DNA of 64,000 nt from Hofstenia miamia (taxonomy: Eukaryota; Xenacoelomorpha; Acoela): contig SCFE01000009.1 of the NCBI GenBank assembly GCA_004352715.1, positions 2,277,799-2,341,798 of the forward strand. The letters run 5' to 3'. Shown here piece after piece: positions 46,542 to 58,045 of this stretch. The notes below the pieces were generated by a model that saw only the letters and a program-made list of their open reading frames with translations, did not search any database and had not been told where the DNA came from. The first letter of the stretch is position 1; every line of letters starts with the position of its first letter. The position numbers and the translations under genes are program-made.

Positions 46542-47470
46542 GAATGATTGGTGATATACTCAAAGCAGACCAGCGCAGATATGATTATAGAGTATTGTTT
46601 TAACTTCTGCAGGTTTTGAAAAGGTTGGATTTAAGAGCTCATGCAAAAATGCCTCATCAGAGTATTTCATTAAGTTAAGCACGATATAGCAGTAGATATA
46701 TTTCTGCAAAGATTATTTGGGGGAAACACTGCCCGAGCACTATACAACTGAGTAAGTTAATAATATTCATTTTGAAATTTTTTAAAATGGTGTTTTTGAA
46801 ATATGGAAATCCTTAAAAAATTTAAAAAGTTCAGCAAATTTAAAAATATCAACATACCAATGTAAATTTCTGGAAAAATTTGGATTACCAGGAGAAAGAC
46901 CTTAATCACACCGTCCTTTGGAAAACACTAGAGAAACAATGACTCACTTGCCAATAAAGCACAAAAAATTTACTGTTCCAATTCCTCCATTACATTAGTA
47001 AACTTTTTAGTTATTTACAATAAGAAAAGAATGATTGGTGATATACTCAAAGCAGACCAGCGAAGATATGATTATAGAGCATTGTTTTAACTTCTGCAGG
47101 TTTTGAAAGGATTGGATTTAAGAGCTCATGCAAAAATGCCTCATTAGAGTATTTCATTAAGTTAAACACGATGTAGCAGTAGAGATATTTCTGCAAACAT
47201 TATTTGTGGGAAACACTGCCCGAGCATTATACAACTGAGTACGTTAATAATATTCATTTTGAAATTTTTTAAAATGCTGGTTTTGAAATATGGAAATCCT
47301 TAAAAAATTTTAAAAAATCAGCAAATTTAAAAATATCAACATACCAATGTAAATTTCTGAAAAAAATTGGATTACGAATAGAAGGACTTTAATCACGCCG
47401 TCCTTTGGAAAACACTAGAGAAAATATGATTCACTTGCCAATAAAGCACAAAAAATTAACTGTTCCAATT
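46542..47470. repeat. 442-bp direct duplication with 45-bp spacer
   Basis: Units 46542-46983 and 47029-47470 align throughout, with scattered substitutions and small indels that compensate in length. They are more diverged than the 769-bp pair. Both start GAATGATTGGTGATATACTC and end TGTTCCAATT. The spacer 46984-47028 is unique. No N is involved, and no open frame is conserved. Confidence 0.9.
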
Positions 47471-47657
47471 TAGGGCTGGTTACATATGCATATTTTTTTG
47501 TTTTGAAATTATTTTATAATATAACGTTCATATGCAAATGTATATCCATGGTTAGAATTTAATAAAATAATTGTACTGTGTTCTTTATTCTCAATTGAAA
47601 TACAATTGAAATTTGCGAACACCTTAATATACATGCAATTTCTCAAAATATCAATTA

Positions 47658-47663
<6 letters not shown>

Positions 47664-47706
<43 letters not shown>
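47664..47706. repeat. (TA)n microsatellite
   Basis: Uninterrupted TA alternation. Confidence 0.95.
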
Positions 47707-47708
<2 letters not shown>

Positions 47709-47794
47709 GTACGTAAGTTATCACTAATAAGCCATCTGTAAATGCCATTGGGAATACAATTTTCATCCAGTTAATAAAATGAGATTGTATACTT

Positions 47795-47990
47795 GTACTA
47801 TCGCAATTTTCTATTAGTAAATTATGGATTATCGCCTCTGAGAGCATTTTCTAACAGTGTAGCTAATGTGACAATTCCATTTGAGGGAATTGGAAATCAA
47901 AAGACAACATATCTTTATGTTCTCCACCACTTCCAAGTCATCCAGCAAAGGTACCAGTTTCTTTGGTCGTATGACCATCTGTTTTTATGA
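47795..47990. CDS. Coding-like patch, strand unresolved
   Basis: Both strands are open. Plus: after TTTCTATTAG, NYGLSPLRAFSNSVANVTIP continues to a CAAAG/GTACCA donor. Minus: after AATCATAAAAACAG, MVIRPKKLVPLLDDLEVVEN continues for 49 codons to a stop. Splice-like borders exist in both readings and GC is raised. I cannot choose; the minus reading has the more protein-like acidic/leucine-rich start. No family is recognised in either. Confidence 0.25.
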
Positions 47991-48488
47991 TTCCTATTAT
48001 ATATTAATTATGCAGTAGGGTGTATATGAAATCTTAGATAGAGTTGTGTTTGTTGTTTGCATAAAAAAACGATTTAGATTAATCAAGCTTAACTGCTGTA
48101 GGCTACATGTATAAAACATACTTTCCCATTATGAGCATAAACTATATGGAAAAAGATATAATTTATGGGTCAGCAAAATTAAAAATAATGTACGACAGTC
48201 GAGGCAAGCTTCTTACCTTGCAATAAGAGCTATGCTGTAAAAAGTAAAAATATGCCATTGGAAGAAGTGCTTCAGTCAATGAAGACGTCATGTTAGTAAA
48301 AATTCTAGGTAGCACGTTAACTCAAAGTAAATTTCAATCAAGAGGCAAACTTTAGTTATAATCGAATCTGAAGCTAATACATTAATTCATTTTTTAAATT
48401 CTATGTGTTAATGCTTAAGTATTTTAAATTTGTTTTTCAAAGATAATACAGAGAAATATGATACAAAAAAGCAAAAAGAAGGTAAACA

Positions 48489-48626
48489 TTATGAGCACCT
48501 GTGGCCCGATACCCGCACGCGAAATTGCCTGTCTCTGAGGTAGGATGACATAAGAGCTATGAAATCACGTGGAAGGCCGCATTCGTAAAGACGATTGAGC
48601 AGTAAATCGTGTGAAACACGAATACA
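48489..48626 (-). pseudogene. Jockey-like reverse transcriptase fragment
   Basis: The minus-strand frame reads CIRVSHDLLLNRLYECGLPR then DFIALMSSYLRDRQFRVRVS and stops. This matches the segment that follows the first catalytic Asp in jockey-clade reverse transcriptases (a D-x-LL-x-KLY-x-CG-x-P block, then SYL-x-DRxFxVRV). About 45 codons survive, with none of the catalytic motifs. GC is far above the flanks, which suggests a recent or conserved insertion. No other part of the element is nearby. Confidence 0.75.
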
Positions 48627-49223
48627 GTTCAAATATATTTATTTAATTGATGAAAACTTAGATTTAGTTTCTACTAATATATGATTACATGTAAAAAAGT
48701 TGCAAACCACAAATTTTAATGAATTATTAACGAAACTGCAAATTTAAGCCTAAGTATATTTTACAATAGGTATCAATTATCGACTATCATTGGGAATTCA
48801 AATACATGCTGTCTCATCCCATCCGAAATGAACTTTCATTGAGAAAACTATAAATAAAACAAATAGAATTGCTTGGTAGAAAACTGTAAATAATTACAAA
48901 ACAACTTTCCTTGACCTTTCACTAAAGAGATCCGTTACAACTAGGGCGTGTAGAAGTCAAAGAACATATGTTAAAACTAGACATGGAAATGAGAATTTTA
49001 CAAAGATTGTTTAATATGATTGTAAGTCCAAGAATCCTAAGATATTTTGTAAAGTCTAAACTTCATTTTTATTCAAAATAATGATAAAATCCCTATTTAC
49101 TTAACAAATTTCAATATTTTTGAGAGATCAAATCAAACTATATTTCTAATGCCATTAATGAAAGAAGTTTAACATCTGCAAAGACTTTTAGCAAAGGATG
49201 TCATATTTCTTTTGAAGCTCCTA

Positions 49224-49409
49224 AGAGGGTGCCACACGATTAGTCTTTTGACTATATTCTAAAAACTTTTTAGACTATAGTCAAATGACTAATCGTGGGG
49301 CACCCCCAAAAAGAGACTTTTGCGGTTTACGATTATCAAATTATGAAATAGAAACTGTTCTATTTAAAAATGAGTATTAGTCGAAAGACTAGCCGTGTGG
49401 CACCCCCTT
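49224..49409. mobile_element. 186-bp TA-flanked MITE with nested palindrome
   Basis: Ends are inverted repeats of about 30 bp built on GGGTGCCACACG followed by (A/G)(T/C)TAGTCTTT(T/C)GACTA. The left copy begins at 49224 and the right copy ends at 49409. TA dinucleotides at 49222-49223 and 49410-49411 fit a target-site duplication. The left end is also one arm of an almost uninterrupted palindrome at 49225-49307, so three copies of the terminal motif are present. No coding capacity; mobility would need a transposase in trans. The superfamily (Tc1/mariner-like) is inferred from the TA only. Confidence 0.78.
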
Positions 49410-49582
49410 TAACATTATAATTTGTAATATGTAAGCAGTACTAATCATTAACAAGTACATACTCAGTTTGAAGTCGTAATTTTATCATTAGCTTAAAATG
49501 AAGACAGAATTGGTAATGAAAGCTTGTTGAGATTTCCTGTTTGCAATGGTCTCTCGAGTTGGATTGCGTCATTCAATGTCTT

Positions 49583-49803
49583 CTATTTTTTGTCAGCAAG
49601 GTACAATAATGGCGGGTCATTTTTTTTCTCCAGCATTGGTAGTTCTCCAAAATTTGAATTTTTTCGAATCACCGTAGTATTAGTGATAACATTAGTAGGT
49701 AAAAAATTGTACAATTTTGGCTGGACAGATCCTTTGAAAACGCTTTGAAAACGCTTTGCAATTGTATCCAATCTAGCTTTGATGTAGGAGTTTCTCCATA
49801 CTC
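49583..49803 (-). CDS. Candidate exon, 72 codons, unknown
   Basis: Acceptor ATACTATTTTAG ends at 49804. The frame reads VWRNSYIKARLDTIAKRFQS and, after VFKGSVQPKLYNF, continues to a TAA at 49583. The RFQSVFK part arises from a short direct repeat (AAAGCGTTTTC twice). It could be a host exon or a transposon fragment. The opposite strand is also open. No family recognised. Confidence 0.25.
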
Positions 49804-51202
49804 CTAAAATAGTATTAAAATAGTATTACTTATATTTAAACTAAGAATTTTTTTCATTTTTTTAATATTCATTAAGTTTTTTGTGATCTTTCATTTTTCA
49901 CCAGTTCGTGATCAAAACACATTCAATACAGAAAGGGCAGATTAGATATATGTGCACCGAGGGAATCAGGAACCACGCAGGCGGGGCCAAGACTCGGCCA
50001 AAACTCCTCTTGACCACGTCTTTACCTTCATATTCGTTCTATTCTTAGCTAGTTAATGCTTGTATTTAGTTTACTTATAAATATATTATTTTAAATTGAA
50101 ATTTCAGCAAGTTTTCCCTTATCATTCTGTTAGTCGTTTTTTGTTCTTAAGTAAAACGGCAATTAGTGATGTTTTTACAATAAGTGAACAGTGCCCTAGT
50201 TGTGTCATTAATGTAATTTACTCAGTTGCCTCAGTTGCTATTAACAAATATAACAAAGCGCATTTTATTCATTTTTGATGCAATTGAAATTTTTTAATTT
50301 TTAAATTTACCTAAAATTGTTTTGCCACACTATTCTAATTACAATGCCTTTGAAAAATTATATATGTACTTTGCAAATATTTTCCTAACAAAATCGATTT
50401 GAAATTATTATAAAATCGGTTCTCGATTGTCATTGCAAAAATTGTTAAAAAATTGAATAAGGCATAATGAATAGAATAGGAAATCTTTTCAGAAGTTTCT
50501 ACTGGGTTTTTTGCAAATAATATTTCTACAATGCAATTCAATACATCTTTTTAGTTAGTGTGCAATCAATCCCAATAGTTTCAACAAAAAAATTGATAGA
50601 ATACAATTCCTTTGTTCATTTGCTCGTGTCTATAATTCATATATATTCTACGCACGTGGCTGATCTCATAGAAAAAAATCATCTTGAAAATTATTTGAGT
50701 ATAAATTGTAATTATGTAATTTACTCAGTAAATATACAGTAAAGATTAATTTTCACTTGTACTAAATACTTTTGGTTATAGTCTATAAATGCAATATGCA
50801 TATGTCCCCAAACTTTTACTGATGTCTCCAAACTATGAAGGCATTTCCTTCCATTTTTGAAATTTTCTGCTCTTCATTGAAAATGAGAAATAATTGTAGT
50901 TTGTGAAATATTTTATGAAATTAACTGTGGAAATAATGAATTTCTGTCAGGATCAATGATGGCCTATTCAAAATAAGGTCAAGCAATCTGTGTTAAAATG
51001 GGAGGCCGTGGATCAAAAAATTTTCATTGTAGATTACATGATGTGTCAACTTCTAAATGATCAGAATCACCATGGCCTCCCTTGTTAAAAAATTAAATGA
51101 AGTAAGTATTTTAGGATACAATTTAACCTCAAATATCTCATAAACAATTATATGAAAAATTGGATCATAAAAAAAATACAATATTGAATGTATTATGAAA
51201 AT
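49804..51202. other. AT-rich stretch without a firm gene
   Basis: A GC-rich block at about 49950-50030 has no open frame. A minus-strand frame at 50335-50541 (VEILFAKNPVETSEKISYSI) follows a weak AAAAAG acceptor with a CTAAC branch-point-like motif. A small inverted-repeat element lies at 50997-51084. Confidence 0.4.
50997..51084. mobile_element. Possible TTAA-flanked 88-bp inverted-repeat element
   Basis: GGGAGGCCGTGG near the left end and CCATGGCCTCCC near the right end pair with one mismatch. Each lies three bases inside a TTAA (50993-50996, 51085-51088). TTAA duplication is typical of piggyBac-type insertion, but the end sequence does not begin with the usual C-run, so the class is uncertain. 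Confidence 0.35.
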
Positions 51203-51662
51203 TTAACTTTTTAAGCATTTATCTAAAATATTTTCTAAGCAGCTATATTTTGTCTTTATTGTAACAACTAACACCTTTATGAAACTTTGGCAAAGTGATA
51301 AACTTGAAAAGGTGTTTGAACGTTCTAACCTAATTGTTTGTAAGCAGACATTCTCAAAATCACTTTGTGACAGAAACGTACTGTAATGCGAAAGGCTTTT
51401 TGAAAAATGCTCCAATTTTTCTTTTCCCCGCGCTGAGTATTCTAGTTTGTTCAGTACAAATGCCTGATTACAAGAAAAACTTTATCCCATTGATTGTGCG
51501 ATGCCTCTTAGTTCTAAAAAATTTGTATGATGAATGCCTAAGGAAATGCGTTTTCTCTTCTTGATCTTCTTCTTACTTTTACTACCATTTTCGAATATGC
51601 AAGCACAATTGTTGGCCAGATTGGGATTTACAGATAACGCATTGCTTACTATTGCTATAATC
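51203..51662 (-). pseudogene. Long candidate exon interrupted by one in-frame stop, unknown
   Basis: A strong acceptor (GGTTTTTTTATTCTTTAG) ends at 51663. The frame reads IIAIVSNALSVNPNLANNCA, then a lysine-rich block SKSKKKIKKRKR that looks like a nuclear localisation signal, to a TAA at 51482-51484. The same frame continues beyond the stop (FVLNKLEYSARGKEKLEHFS and on) to a TAG/TAA near 51203, giving about 150 codons in total. A possible acceptor (TTGTAATCAG) lies just after the stop, but no donor before it leaves room for an intron. It may be a decayed gene, a polymorphic or erroneous stop, or a terminal exon followed by chance frame. No family recognised. Confidence 0.38.
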
Positions 51663-53242
51663 CTAAAGAATAAAAAAACCATATGACATTGCAAAGTGTT
51701 TTGAATCCATTTTAAACTGTGACTGGATAAAAAATGAACAAAATATTCTAGGAACTATCAATTTAAAGTTCTTTTATGCTTATTTCAAGTGTTAATATAA
51801 ATAGAAAAAATGTGTATTTTCTGTTCCTTTAATTATAACCTTGTATCGGTTTCATGCTAATTATCAGCAAGAACATATGGACCACTTAAAGATCTAATTT
51901 TTTTGATATTCAAAGATTGGATTTAGTGTAATATCATGATAGCCTTTGAAATAACAAATTACTCCAATGTTATTCTTTAAAAAACTAAAGAATTCCTATA
52001 TTTAAGATATTTTAATTTTGCTTATAACAATAAGCTTAGAACTTGAAAGAAATTTAAAACAGGAATTCTATGAGTGGTAAGGATACGTTGATCCGATTTC
52101 TTTCAAATTAACCACAAAATGATTTCAGGTTGTTTCTAGTTTTGGAAAGTTCAGGTCAACTTACTTGAAAGAGTGATTGGCTCTATGAAAAAATATTGAG
52201 AATATGCATCTAAAGATTTATTTCCTCGATTTTGAATGATAAGTTATAAATACTTTTGTTAGTGGTTTAAAATATAGACGCCATTGTTAATGATCCGCAT
52301 TTGGAAACGGTTATTTTAAACTGAACTTTTCAAAACTGTACTAAATTTGGGTCTTATAATATATTATGAACACGTGGTCTCAACTGAATTTTGCTAATGT
52401 ACTTTTTAATTCAAATTTATTAAACAAATGTTTAATTAACTATATTAATCATGTTATTTTCAAATCTTGGTGGCGCCTTCAAATAGAATGATAAAGAAAT
52501 TTCAAATTATTGCAGTTACCCTTGTAGACATTTCGGCCACAACCTCATATATAATTACGAAAATTTTACTAGAAATGACAATTTTTTCGAAATGATCACT
52601 CCACTACTAAAATATTAAAATAAGTTGATTAACTTGCTGAGATTTTGAAAGACATTTATGCAAATTTTTATTTGGAAATGTATCATCATTTTCCAGCGTA
52701 TTGTTTACCGTCGGTGACGACCTCTTTGTAGTTTACCTTCTTTGAGAATCTAATTTCTTCGCTGGATATGCAACGATTAATTATTGATACGTCAATTTAT
52801 TGTATTCTTTTTAGTTATAATGCAAATTTTGACGAAATTCATTATTCTATTCATAGGATCTCACCCGTTTTCAGGAAATCCCACCAACCAATAATTTGCT
52901 TCCCTTATTCAAAATTATGTTTAAGTTTTTCATTCGTTTGAATTCAATTCACTGTTGAAGATGAGGTGCACGCTTTAATTTAGCAATTTGTTATAAACCC
53001 CCACGAGCTTTATATGGCTATTCATGCAGTAATAAATTTTTAAGAAAGCAATGCATGCAGCTAAAGTCTAAATTCTGTCTGATTGATGAAAATTTATTTA
53101 TAAAGTTTTAATAGCATTACCACAATAGAAACCTATCGTAGTTCTGTAAATGCGTTAAAGCCTTGGTATTAAGCCCTTAAAAGGTGTTTTTTATTATTAG
53201 TGAAACCTCAAAGCACAAATGTAGTTTTCATTTATATATATA
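51663..53242. other. AT-rich stretch without a recognised gene
   Basis: At about 52692-52745 short frames on both strands sit next to splice-like sites (for example TCATTTTCCAG, and CAAAGAAG/GTAAAC on the other strand), but they are too short to call. Confidence 0.45.
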
Positions 53243-53292
53243 TATATAATTTAAACAATTCTAAGAGGTGAAAATATATGAGAATATTTGTA

Positions 53293-53358
<66 letters not shown>

Positions 53359-55386
53359 TAATATTAATACACTAATTCAAAGACATGTTTCTCTTCGTCT
53401 ACATATGCTAGTATTTCGCAAGAACACTGTGCAACCTTCTCATACAATATTCTACATAATTTCGCAAGGACATGTAAGGAACCTAAAAATTCGTAAACTT
53501 TATTTTCGTGAAGCCTTATTAATTATACTAGCAATATAGTAAATCAACCCTCTGCCCAGTTGCTCAAACTTGCGGATATATTGTGATTCCGCACTATTCT
53601 AAAACTAGTTATTTCATGTGAGCTTCGTGAATCGTTTTGGAGATAAATGATTTATAATAAATATGAATTCAAATTGTTTGTGAAATTATAGATGAAATAG
53701 AACAAAAATGAAACAAAAATATTATAATCATATTAAAAATTCTACCTATTTGGCAAAATATTTTTGCACATATCCTTACAGCAGCAAAGCATTTATGATT
53801 CTGTGTGTGAAACACATGGAAAATTTAGTTGTTGCAAATTTATTATAAATTTTAAAAATGGGCTAGTAGATTTTCTTCTAAAATAACGAATATTTGAAAT
53901 TCTATTTATCCATAGCATTCACCCAGTTAAACTAAGTGACGTTTAAATGTCTAGTATTTTACTAAAACGTCACTGACCATAGTGTGGTAAGTACAATAGA
54001 TTTACGCCTTCTTATCATAAAGTTAATTATTGTTTTTGTATAAAAAAGTAATGAGTGTTCCTTCTTATCTATAATACAAGAAAGTTTCAGCTCTCTAAAT
54101 CAATTCATGTTATTGTAAATAAATTTCTTTCAAAATTACAAAAATGCTGTTTACAATTTTCAAATTACTAAATTAATAGATATGAATAAATATCACTTTT
54201 GAAAAAAGTTGGATCTGCTTTCTGGATATGTTATTTTTTAGTAGTCTCTACTGTACTGTAGCATCAGTGACAATCAAACTTTTATGCTGGCAAAATTTTG
54301 TATAATTATTATGTAATTTTAAGAAATTTATGTATATAATTTAAACAATTCTAGGGGGTGAAAATATATGAGAATATTTGTAAATAATAATAATAATATT
54401 AATAATAATAATAATAATAATATTAATACACTAATTCAAAGACATGTTTCTCTTCCGCCTACATATGCTAGTATTTTGCAAGAACACTGTTCAACCTTCT
54501 CATACAATATTCTACATAATTTCGCAAGGACATGTAAGGAACCTAAAAATTCGTAAACTTTATTTTCGTGAAGCCTTATTAATTATACTAGCAATATAGT
54601 AAATCAACCCTCTGCCCAGTTGCTCAAGCTTGCGGATACATTGTGATTCCGCACTATGCTAAAACCAGTTCTTCTTCATGTGAGCTTCGTGAATCGTTTT
54701 GGAGATAAATGATTAATAATAAATATGAATTCAATTGTTTGTGAAATTACAAATGAAATAGAACAAAAATGAAACAAAAATATTATAATCATATTAAAAA
54801 TTCTACCTATTTGGCAAAATATTTTTGTACATATCCGTACAGCAGCAAAGCATTTATGATTCTGTGTGTGAAACACATGGAAAATTTTGTTGTTGCAAAT
54901 TTATTATAAATTTTAAAAATGGGTTAGATTTTCTTTTAAAATAACGAATATTTGAAATTCTATTTATCAATAGCATTCACCCAGTTAAACTAATTGACGT
55001 TTAAATGTCTAGTATTTTACTAAAACGTCACTGACCATGGTGTGAAAAGTACAATAGATTTACGCATTCTTATCATAAAGTTAATTATTGTTTTTGTATA
55101 AAAGAGTAATGAGTGTTCTTTCTTATCTATAATACATGAAAGTTTCAGCTCTCTAAATCAATTCATTTTATTGTCAATAAATTTCTCTCAAAATTACAAA
55201 AATGCTGTTTACAATTTTCAAATTACTAAATTAATAGATATGAATAAATATCACTTTTGAAAAAACTTGGATCTGCTTTCTGGATATGTTATTTTTTAGT
55301 AGTCTCTACTGTACTGTAGCATCAGTGACAATCAAACTTTTATGCTGGCAAAATTTTCTAAAATTATTATGTAATTTTAAGAAATT
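53243..55386. repeat. About 1.07-kb tandem duplication, two units
   Basis: Units of about 53243-54332 and 54333-55386 abut without N. They share an (AAT)n microsatellite near their starts, which is longer in unit 1, and differ by scattered substitutions. Both units contain the short inverted block TTTAAATG...AAAACGTCA. No conserved open frame. Confidence 0.9.
53288..53360. repeat. (AAT)n microsatellite
   Basis: About 24 AAT units. The corresponding tract in the second unit (54384-54425) is shorter and interrupted by ATATTAAT. Confidence 0.95.
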
Positions 55387-56346
55387 GTAATCAAGAATAT
55401 CCCAGTCGGTGTCTTTGTTCTGTAAGTTGAAAGGTATATGAATAGTGTTAAAAAATTATCCAGGAAAAATGTCGGTCTCAGACAAGAATTCGTCACTTCT
55501 GTCAATTAATCTGAGTCTATTTCTTCTTTGAACTGCGGTTAATTACCAATTTAATTGAAGGAATTGAAATAAATTCATCCGAGCAACTTCTACAAAATCA
55601 TCATATAAATACCAACTTCAAAAATTTAACTTAAAAAACAAGGTTGTCTTATGTTTCTTATGATTTTAATATTTAAATTTAAATGCAGTTGCTTTTTAAT
55701 CTTTGCTTGTAATTAAAAGCATTAAGAATTAAGCTAAAGTATATACTTATGGATTTAGTGGTTTAGATAGTCAAAATTAGTTTAAAAATCTCGAGATATA
55801 GTATGAAAACCTAATTGCATTTTAGAGTTCTAAATGACCATCAATTTCATCAAGGTTAAACTGATTGTCTTACAATTTTTTGAAGTCCTTCCTCTGCTCA
55901 ATTTTTAATTTAGCTTTGAAATAAATACAATGTCACAGTCCCACCCACATTAATTCAAGAAGTTAGAAATTTTATTTGCTTGGCACAGCCTGCAGCTGAA
56001 ATATATGACTTCTTTCTCTAGTTTATTGCACAAATGTTAAGATTGACAGCTAACTTGCCAAAGAAATTAATCTATTTCTTTCTTTGAACGTGTTTATAAA
56101 AATTACATTTTGACAAAACTTCATTTCAAGGACTTTTTAACTATAATTGAAAAATTTTATTCCTGGAGAAATCTTGCAATTTGAACACATAGTGTATTAT
56201 TAATATGTAGATTAAACTATGTGATATTTGAAAATCTTTTTATTTCTGTTTATGCAATGAGTTAATTAAAATGCTAGATAAATGCACTACATGCCAAATT
56301 TTATTGGGAAAAATTTTGTCTATCTAATTTGCAGAAAAAATCAATA
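55387..56346. other. AT-rich stretch without a recognised gene
   Basis: No repeat, element or supported frame seen. Confidence 0.5.
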
Positions 56347-56457
56347 TTAAGTAATACAGGCAATAGCTTTGATTTCAAGATTCCATCCAAATGTTTTTTC
56401 TCTAATACATGCTTCACATGTAATTTGCATAAATTCAATATTTCTGTCAATTTCAAC
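56347..56457 (-). CDS. Candidate exon, 36 codons, unknown
   Basis: Acceptor TGTATTCATATTTACAG ends at 56458. In phase 0 the frame reads VEIDRNIEFMQITCEACIRE then KTFGWNLEIKAIACIT and stops. A GTATTA donor-like site lies three codons before the stop, so it may be internal. Three cysteines. A longer frame in another phase (LKLTEILNLCKLHVKHVLEK) also follows the same acceptor. No family recognised. Confidence 0.3.
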   Translation of the reverse strand, partial: VEIDRNIEFMQITCEACIREKTFGWNLEIKAIACIT

Positions 56458-57411
56458 CTGTAAATATGAATACATAGAAAAAGATTTATTGAATTCAAGA
56501 TGTAGCGAAAAATATAAGATTTTTATTGGGTTGGTTTTATGTCGCAGTTATCTGAAATTCACACTGCATTCCTAATAATTTCCGGCTGCATAAATTTTTT
56601 TGATTAGAATTGTGGCTTGAAGAAGATAGGTGTTAAAAAACTGCAACCTATCTAAGTGATAAAGTATAATTGTTTATTCAAAAAAACGTTTATTGTGGTA
56701 TTTTATAAAACTAAAATTAGGAACTGTCAAAATTGGAAGCGATTTTTTAAAATTGAAACGATTATAATTGGGAGAAAGCAATAAAAATAATATTTTCATT
56801 ATAAACACATTTATTACTTCAAAATTTTATTTATGTATATATGAATTGCTGAGTAATTATTAAAAATTTCATTTAAAAATGTTTAATTAAATTGCTTAGT
56901 AATTGCTAAGAGTATAGCTGTTAATTTGCAAACGAAAGTTAATTTTTGAAAGTTTGAAATGGAATTTGTACATTTAATTAGTTAGAAAATTGTTAAAAAA
57001 AGCAATTTAAACAAATGCCTCTCAATTAAAATTCTTTAACAAATAGCGGAATGGAGGTCACGTGTACATTCAGCAGCATATGTCAGTTCCGAATCAAATA
57101 TTGTCTAATTGCTGAATCTGAATTACTTAGGTTCTGATGGCCTTTGTCTCCGACAATCGCTCCTTGGTAATCATGCCTATTACGATTGGCCATTAATTAG
57201 TACTTCCGCATATTTCGCAGAATAAAAGCCCATATTTTATTTGAACCAGCCTTTTCCTTATTAAAAAAAGGAAGTTATAGTAATTTCAAGATTCATCATG
57301 TAGAAGAATTTACGACAAACAATTTTTAATTTGTGTCAATAAGATTATGATTCCATTTGCTAAATTTCAATTTAATCTTATTTAATAACATTAATAAAGT
57401 TAAAACTAATG
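56458..57411. other. AT-rich stretch without a recognised gene
   Basis: A GC-richer patch at about 57050-57210 has no open frame worth calling and no recognisable RNA. Confidence 0.45.
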
Positions 57412-57565
57412 AGCTATAAGCTAATAATAACACGCAATATATATATATATATATATATATGTTGTAAATATGTATGTATACCTAATGTATAGCATATCAG
57501 TAAACAATAAAGCTATTAAATATTAAAGATTATACGAAAGCTAAATTCTATTAGGGCAGATACCN

Positions 57566-58045
57566 GTGTGATAGAGAAAGATAGAACGGATCACGAGGAA
57601 ATGAAGATGAGGCAAAGGAAAGAATACAAGAGAGTAAGGAAGGTACTACAGAAGTCAGCATTGAATGGGCAGAATAGTATAAAAGCAATTAATACATGGG
57701 CAATACCAGTGTTGAGATATTCAGCAGGAATAGTTAGATAGAACAAAAATGAACTGAGGGAACTAGACAGGGAGACAAGGAAGGTACTATCTGCAGAGAG
57801 GGCTTTCAACTTAGATGGAGATGTTGATAGGCTGTACATGACAAGGCATAAAGAAAGGAAAAGACTGCTAAGTGTGGAGGAAACTGTAGAAGCAGAAGCA
57901 CTGGGCTAAAGGAGTATGTAGAAGCACAACCTAGAGGGTCAATACTGGAGTTCACTAAGGAGTTATGGAAGATAAGAACTGAGAGTGAAAGAAAGACAGC
58001 ATACCAGAGTAGGATGGAATTAGAGAGACAAACAAGGTATAGGCT
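57566..58045 (+). pseudogene. R2-like retrotransposon fragment (post-catalytic region), broken
   Basis: The plus-strand frame reads QRKEYKRVRKVLQKSALNGQ, then SIKAINTWAIPVLRYSAGIV, the region after the catalytic core in R2-group reverse transcriptases. A TAG at 57739-57741 replaces a residue that is normally Trp. The frame continues with AERAFNLDGDVDRLYMTRH, which the decayed copy at 23.9 kb also retains. An indel near 57902 shifts the frame; the other frame continues LKEYVEAQPRGSILEFTKEL and then SERKTAYQSRMELERQTRYR. At that point the match to the R2-like family ends and Penelope-like sequence begins in the same frame. Confidence 0.72.

Noticed and set aside
51334-51564. Plus-strand frame overlapping the minus-strand candidate at 51.2-51.66 kb
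   Set aside because: It lacks a convincing acceptor and its composition is explained by the opposite frame. Kept only as a possible alternative.
53288-53360. CRISPR-like array
   Set aside because: It is a simple AAT microsatellite. No regularly spaced repeat with unique spacers was seen anywhere in the window.
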